Positions 60,491-64,000 of a DNA stretch of 64,000 nucleotides are shown one piece after another. The notes beneath the pieces were generated by a model that was given only the letters and a program-made list of their open reading frames with translations, ran no database searches and was not told the origin of the DNA. The first letter of the stretch is position 1. Each line of letters begins with the position of its first letter. The position numbers and the translations under genes are program-made. Source of the DNA: Eutrophobius brisbanensis. Its GTDB lineage: Bacteria > Pseudomonadota > Gammaproteobacteria > Eutrophobiales > Eutrophobiaceae. The stretch covers positions 2,232,001 to 2,296,000 of the forward strand of contig JAYPQE010000003.1 of assembly GCA_038131795.1 (NCBI GenBank), given 5' to 3'.

Positions 60491-60506
60491 AAATTAAGCG
60501 TTTTTA

Positions 60507-60536
60507 CCCCTCACGCCTTACTCCTAATTCCTCACC
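60507..60536. repeat. Heptad-repeat array D2 after the TPR gene
   Basis: Pyrimidine heptads CCCTCAC, GCCTTAC, TCCTAAT, TCCTCAC end seven bases before the TPR stop codon. They are the inverse of the array at 60105-60146, so the whole 60.1-60.5 kb gap is bounded by inverted heptad arms. Confidence 0.7.
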
Positions 60537-60542
60537 TGCCCA

Positions 60543-61169
60543 TTAAGAACTCTCAATCCCCTCCAGTTGCTTTTCCTTTTTACGCAACAACTGATCCAGT
60601 CTCACCTGGGGCAGGGCGGCATTGGGGAACATCTCCATGGCAGCGCGGTAGTCTGCTTCGGCGTTATCAAAATCACCCAGACTCTCATAGGCCATACCGC
60701 GGTTGATATGGGCAATATGCATTTTGGTCGTCTCAAGCTCTATGGCCTGGGTATATTCCTCTATGGCCTTGTCGAAGACCTTGCCCAGAAAATACACGTT
60801 ACCGATGTTCACATGGATCTCGCCGAATTCGGGTTTTAATTTGAGCGCATTGCTGTAATCAGCGATGGCCTCATCATAACTTTCCAGGGCCATGTAGATG
60901 ATGCCGCGGTTGGTGAGGGTTGCCGCGCGGTCACGCAGGGACATCACACCATAGTTCAGGGCCATATCACATTGATCGATCTCTTTACGAGATGTGTAGT
61001 GGATCCTAGCGGCCACACTGGCGGCGTTGTAACACCCCCGGGCATAGGAATTGCCGGTGATCACATCCATAGAGGTGCTGTGCTGGTATTTCCGGAACTT
61101 GCTGTCCTGGGCAACCGTCATCCCTGGTGCCAGTAATAATAATAGTATTGTCAGTTTAGTCAGGTTCAT
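60543..61169 (-). CDS. Exported TPR-repeat protein
   Basis: 208 residues with signal peptide (1-20, cut near TVAQDS). After a conserved-looking SYARGCYNAASVAARIHYTSRKEID, four TPRs follow: ALNYGVMSLRDRAATLTNRG, AIADYSNALKLKPEFGEIH, AIEEYTQAIELETTKMHI and AEADYRAAMEMFPNAALP. Periplasmic scaffold or unknown partner. Stands alone; its transcript ends at the 60463-60490 terminator. Confidence 0.8.
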   Translation of the reverse strand: MNLTKLTILLLLLAPGMTVAQDSKFRKYQHSTSMDVITGNSYARGCYNAASVAARIHYTSRKEIDQCDMALNYGVMSLRDRAATLTNRGIIYMALESYDEAIADYSNALKLKPEFGEIHVNIGNVYFLGKVFDKAIEEYTQAIELETTKMHIAHINRGMAYESLGDFDNAEADYRAAMEMFPNAALPQVRLDQLLRKKEKQLEGIESS

Positions 61170-61307
61170 AATTCACCTCGTTTAAAATACTTACCTTATA
61201 TATATTAGTGTAGGAGATATGGTGACATTGTACTAGTTTATAAAAACAGTTTTCATGATCGTTGCATGATAAAACAGCCAATCATTCAATGAGTTGGAAA
61301 CGCGCTT

Positions 61308-62015
61308 TTATTGCTCAAGAATACTGTCGGCGTTATCGGTACAAATGGTATCAATGGCAATAGAATCAATAAACACATCCGCCCTGTCCGGCGGGTAGAT
61401 GAAGATAGAGGAATTCCGGGGACAGCTTTGCAGGCGAAAGCTCATAACCACATGCTTCCAGCTGCGCGGCAGAACGGTCTCGCTGGACACCAGCACCGGT
61501 TCGAGATCATTATCACTGACCTCAACATCCGTTGGGTACTTCACGCTGACTATGGGTGACAGACCCACACCATGGAAGACGAGCTGTACCCTGACGATGG
61601 TTTCAAGGTCCCCGGGGGTATTGGAATTAGGAATAATAAAATTCATAAAATTATCCAGTCGCCGGTTTCTTAATAACTGCCAGACTCCCTCGCGACCAAA
61701 ATACTGGGGTAGCCAGTCCATGCTGTCATTGATAAATCATAATGATCGAAATTCCACACAGATCCCGGTGGACTGTATATAGGGGTTTTCAACAATGGAA
61801 GGGATGGCCGGGTTACCCCGGGCGTGCTCAATAAAATCCGGCTTCAGGCAGTCCGTGGACGGGATGTCCATCCTCGCATTTTCCTCATAGTGGAAGTCCC
61901 AGGCCTGAAAGGTAGAGCGGGTCTGTTCCCGCCATGTAGGCGGATTCAGATCGGCGGCCATGGCGTTTGCAGCAAAGACATATAAAATACTTGCCAAAAA
62001 GCGGGTATGCATCAT
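61308..62015 (-). pseudogene. Exported protein of unknown function interrupted by an in-frame TGA
   Basis: ATG 62015 gives a signal peptide (MMHTRFLASILYVFAANAMA) then DLNPPTWREQTRSTFQAWDF. After 92 codons a TGA at 61737-61739 interrupts, but the same frame goes on, FINDSMDWLPQYFG, through 142 more codons to TAA-type end at 61308. The parts fit one ~235-residue secreted protein: PPTWR...FQAWDF at the mature start resembles the PPxWRG-GTTxQxWxF opening of exported PEP-CTERM-like proteins, and the end reads like a beta-sandwich. No PEP-CTERM tail is seen. The TGA makes it a likely nonsense pseudogene. Confidence 0.6.
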
Positions 62016-62119
62016 TTAACCATGGATTTACCTGTTAAAATGGGCCTAATTAGAAATAGCATGTGTACAACCAACTATAAAGAAATAATTGATAAAATGA
62101 GCGTTTTGGGGCTATAATT

Positions 62120-62138
62120 GATAATGATTCTCATTTAA
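62120..62138 (+). promoter_or_regulatory. Fur box 1, upstream of the FTR1-N-like gene
   Basis: GATAATGATTCTCATTTAA matches the Fur 19-mer (GATAATGATAATCATTATC) strongly in the left half and keeps the ATTnTCATT right half. It is 64 bases before the ATG at 62203. Fits iron repression. Confidence 0.7.
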
Positions 62139-62202
62139 AAAATTATTTTGTTAAGTAATAACCATATAAATCAATTGGTTAAGGATAAACTCTGTATTAA
62201 TT

Positions 62203-62571
62203 ATGTTAAATAGACCGCTTTTTGCCCATTTTTTAGCACTATTTTTATTATTGACCACCTGTTCTGTGCGCGCCGATGTTCAGGCCCTGTTGCAGATGGT
62301 GGAGAACATGGGCGCGGATTACCCCGAGGCGGTTCAGGGCGGGCAGGTCATCGATGAGCTTGAATATGCAGAAATATTGGAGTCTGCCCAGCGCATAAGA
62401 AACGATATAAACCAGCTGGATGATTCGGCGATGCTGGATGATTTAAAAGGCATTGCATCTGAACTGAGTGATGCCGTGGTCAGCAAGGCCCCGCCGTTTA
62501 TGATTGCAGAACAGACCCAGGCACTGCGCCGGTTGATCATGGCCGGTTATACAACAGGACAGTCGCCGTAG
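62203..62571 (+). CDS. Exported protein resembling the N-terminal periplasmic domain of FTR1 iron permeases
   Basis: 122 residues; signal peptide to about 24 (SVRADV). LLQMVENMGADYPEAVQGGQVIDELEYAEILE is the segment that opens the periplasmic part of FTR1-family iron permeases (..DYxEAVxDGxVxNExEYxEML..), here split: LLQMVENMGADYPEAV and GGQVIDELEYAEILE. A helix and QALRRLIMAGYT at the end match the following LLxAYPV portion. No membrane permease domain is attached. Preceded by Fur box 1 and followed by a second FTR1-like gene, so probably part of periplasmic iron handling. Confidence 0.6.
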   Translation: MLNRPLFAHFLALFLLLTTCSVRADVQALLQMVENMGADYPEAVQGGQVIDELEYAEILESAQRIRNDINQLDDSAMLDDLKGIASELSDAVVSKAPPFMIAEQTQALRRLIMAGYTTGQSP

Positions 62572-62692
62572 CTTGCAGAAAAATCATGCAGGCATTTAGC
62601 AACGCCGGGGTGGGAAAAATATACTTAATCCCCGGTGATATAAGACACAAAATAGTATAAAAACCCTTGGAAAAGCATCAAGTTTCGTTATA

Positions 62693-62711
62693 ATTAAGAA
62701 TCATTCTCATT
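62693..62711 (+). promoter_or_regulatory. Fur box 2, upstream of the second iron gene
   Basis: ATTAAGAATCATTCTCATT; read on the other strand AATGAGAATGATTCTTAAT, a near Fur-box with the GAGAATGAT half typical of bacterial Fur sites. It ends 26 bases before the ATG at 62737. Confidence 0.65.
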
Positions 62712-62736
62712 AAAAGATTTTGCACAGGATCAGCTT

Positions 62737-63528
62737 ATGAAAGCACATACAATTTACATTTCACTGGTGTTCGCCGCCCTGCTTATGGTGGGCCGCGCCC
62801 AGGCCACCGGCACCGTCGGCGACCATGTCAATGACCTGCAGGGCAACCTGGAGAATTACACGGAGGAAGTTAACTGGATCATCGACAAGGTGAACGGCAT
62901 TGTGAATACATATGAGGCAAAGGGCAGAGAAGCCGCCGGTGCCGATGGGGTTGTTGATATCTGGGAGGCCGTGGATTTCCATTCTGCCATTGAGACCAAT
63001 AACATCCCCATCTATGCGTCAATCTGGCAGGGCTTATTCGGTGTCAAAACCACTATCGACAATGAAGAACCCATTGCTAACGTCCGTGAGCAGCAGACCA
63101 TGTTGGAACAGTCATTGTGGCAGGCCCTGGGGGCAGTGAAGATGGCTGCCCTGTATCAGCAGAAGGGACTGCTGGCGGCGGTGGAAAACACCCGGTCCAG
63201 TACCCCGGTTGAAACAATGGACGAGATAAAGCAGTTACTGGACAGGGTGGTGGCAAAATTTGCAGAGCGGCTACCCGATGAAGCCACGGAGATCGTCCAT
63301 GATACCTATCTCACCCGCTTTGAAGGGGTGGAGGGTATGCTCATTGAGCAGGACGCCGCACTGGTGGAAGACCTGGAGAAAGACTTCAATGTTACCTTGC
63401 CGCTGGCCATCAAGGACAACCTCAGTGTGGATGAGGTGCGCCGTGTGGTACAGGCCATGCAGGCCAAACTGGATCACGCCAAATCCCTGCTGGTGGAAGC
63501 CGAGAAGAACAGGCAAGACGTTTTTTAG
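62737..63528 (+). CDS. Exported protein resembling the second periplasmic segment of FTR1 iron permeases
   Basis: 263 residues with signal peptide (1-23, GRAQATG). Helical throughout. TYLTRFEGVEGMLIEQDAAL, LEKDFNVTLPLAIKDNLSVDE and VRRVVQAMQAKLDHAKSLL match the FEG/E-PALR...EL...LR.AI....V...V..L...L..A order of the second periplasmic half of FTR1 proteins and imelysin-like EfeM/EfeO. Together with the gene before it, it reads like the periplasmic module of FTR1 cut into two secreted proteins. Its stop TAG overlaps the GTG start of the binding-protein gene by one base. Confidence 0.58.
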   Translation: MKAHTIYISLVFAALLMVGRAQATGTVGDHVNDLQGNLENYTEEVNWIIDKVNGIVNTYEAKGREAAGADGVVDIWEAVDFHSAIETNNIPIYASIWQGLFGVKTTIDNEEPIANVREQQTMLEQSLWQALGAVKMAALYQQKGLLAAVENTRSSTPVETMDEIKQLLDRVVAKFAERLPDEATEIVHDTYLTRFEGVEGMLIEQDAALVEDLEKDFNVTLPLAIKDNLSVDEVRRVVQAMQAKLDHAKSLLVEAEKNRQDVF

Positions 63529-64000
63529 TGAAGCGAAGATCTTTACTACAGGCAGGGGCGCTGGTCGGTACACTCGGCAATCTGCCTCCTGCAATCCGAT
63601 ATTGCCTGGCGGACACGACTGCGCAATCGGTGGAGCAATTACCACCGCTCGAAGGTGAACTCACAATGTACCTGGGTCGTGGTGAAGGTGGGCTCTACGA
63701 GAACATCCTCGATGCCATACGCAAACGTAATCCTGGTCTGGAACTGGGTATTCGCCGTGGCGAGACGGCAGCACTGGCCAATACCATCGTTGCCGAAAGA
63801 AAGGCCGGCATACGTCGCGCTGATCTATTCTGGGCGGTGGACTCCGGGGCCATTGGCCTGGTGGATGAAGCCGGTCTTGCACGGGCACTGCCGCAAGACC
63901 TGACCAGCCAGCTCAATCCCGAATTTCGCTATCCCAACTGGGCACCGGTCTCTGGGCGTATTCGAACTATTGCTTACAACACCGAGCGGCTCACCGCCGG
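63528..64000 (+). CDS. Periplasmic ferric-iron-binding protein of an ABC transporter (3' end outside window)
   Basis: GTG at 63528 opens a frame that stays open to the window end (157 codons). MKRRSLLQAGALVGTL is a twin-arginine-like signal. The mature part starts QLPPLEGELTMYLGRGEGGL and continues with LFWAVDSGAIGLVDEAGLA, then RYPNWAPVSGRIRTIAYNTE, the recognisable FbpA/FutA/AfuA ferric-binding fold (..LTVYSGR..E.L, ADVFWSxDxGALxxL, WxxxSGRxRVxxYN). It is coupled to the gene before it. ABC permease and ATPase genes are expected just beyond the window. Confidence 0.85.
   Translation, partial: MKRRSLLQAGALVGTLGNLPPAIRYCLADTTAQSVEQLPPLEGELTMYLGRGEGGLYENILDAIRKRNPGLELGIRRGETAALANTIVAERKAGIRRADLFWAVDSGAIGLVDEAGLARALPQDLTSQLNPEFRYPNWAPVSGRIRTIAYNTERLTA

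Noticed and set aside
61737..61739. Selenocysteine at the TGA of the exported gene
   Set aside because: No redox motif around the codon and no obvious hairpin just downstream; a nonsense mutation is simpler.

Overview
This window looks like chromosome of a free-living gammaproteobacterium. The evidence is gene content and order: the conserved run ndk-rlmN-pilF-rodZ-hisS-yfgM-bamB-der, a dapA-bamC pair, mutY-yggX, and a type IV pilus minor-pilin cluster ending in pilY1. A TsdA-type thiosulfate dehydrogenase next to a SulP transporter points to use of inorganic sulfur compounds. The genus cannot be fixed from the sequence alone. No prophage, intact insertion sequence or CRISPR array is visible. 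Intergenic repeats and several broken genes give the window its individuality.

Layout. 1-2.4 kb: end of an SRPBCC gene, mutY, yggX, tRNA-Phe, a small RRM protein and a cold-shock protein. 2.7-8.4 kb: a lipoprotein, a KefB-type antiporter, a Tat-exported DsrE-like protein, SulP and TsdA. 8.5-14.4 kb: typA, a small protein, a shikimate/quinate dehydrogenase-like gene diverging from an MFS transporter, a frameshifted CBS gene and a conserved gene broken by an in-frame TAG. 14.4-26 kb: the tryptophan genes, with trpGDC separated from rpe-trpE by three VWA/Mxa-like membrane genes and a large exported amidohydrolase. 26-28 kb: three small envelope or membrane proteins. 27.9-28.9 kb: remnants of an EAL/GGDEF gene and of a GspG-like pseudopilin gene. 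28.9-37.6 kb: pilE-fimT-pilV-pilW-pilX-pilY1-DUF4124. 37.7-50.4 kb: queG, perM-like, bcp, dapA-bamC, and the der to ndk block. 50.5-57.9 kb: iscR-sufABCDSUT plus a Rieske protein. 58.2-60.1 kb: an ABC-F gene framed by repeats. 60.5-64 kb: a TPR protein, an exported gene broken by an in-frame TGA, and a Fur-box-bearing iron-uptake cluster that runs off the end.

How the genes work together. The suf operon would build Fe-S clusters under IscR control (a good type 1 IscR-like site lies in front of iscR). Its products would serve window-encoded clients such as MutY, RlmN, QueG and the Rieske protein. The terminal cluster probably supplies ferric iron. PilF, the minor pilins and PilY1 belong to one type IV pilus; the neighbouring pseudopilin and EAL gene have decayed. 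BamB, BamC and YfgM serve outer-membrane biogenesis and secretion.

Most unusual observations: a family of heptad-repeat (GTGAGGR) intergenic hairpins at several loci, including inside the suf operon and over the stop codon of the ABC-F gene; a 56-bp inverted repeat flanking that gene; PilY1 enlarged by six roughly 60-75-residue repeats; a periplasmic FTR1-like module split into two Fur-boxed genes; a CBS gene whose frame breaks exactly at an A-AAA-AAC slippery heptamer; and broken genes that carry in-frame TAG codons, two of them at expected tyrosine positions.
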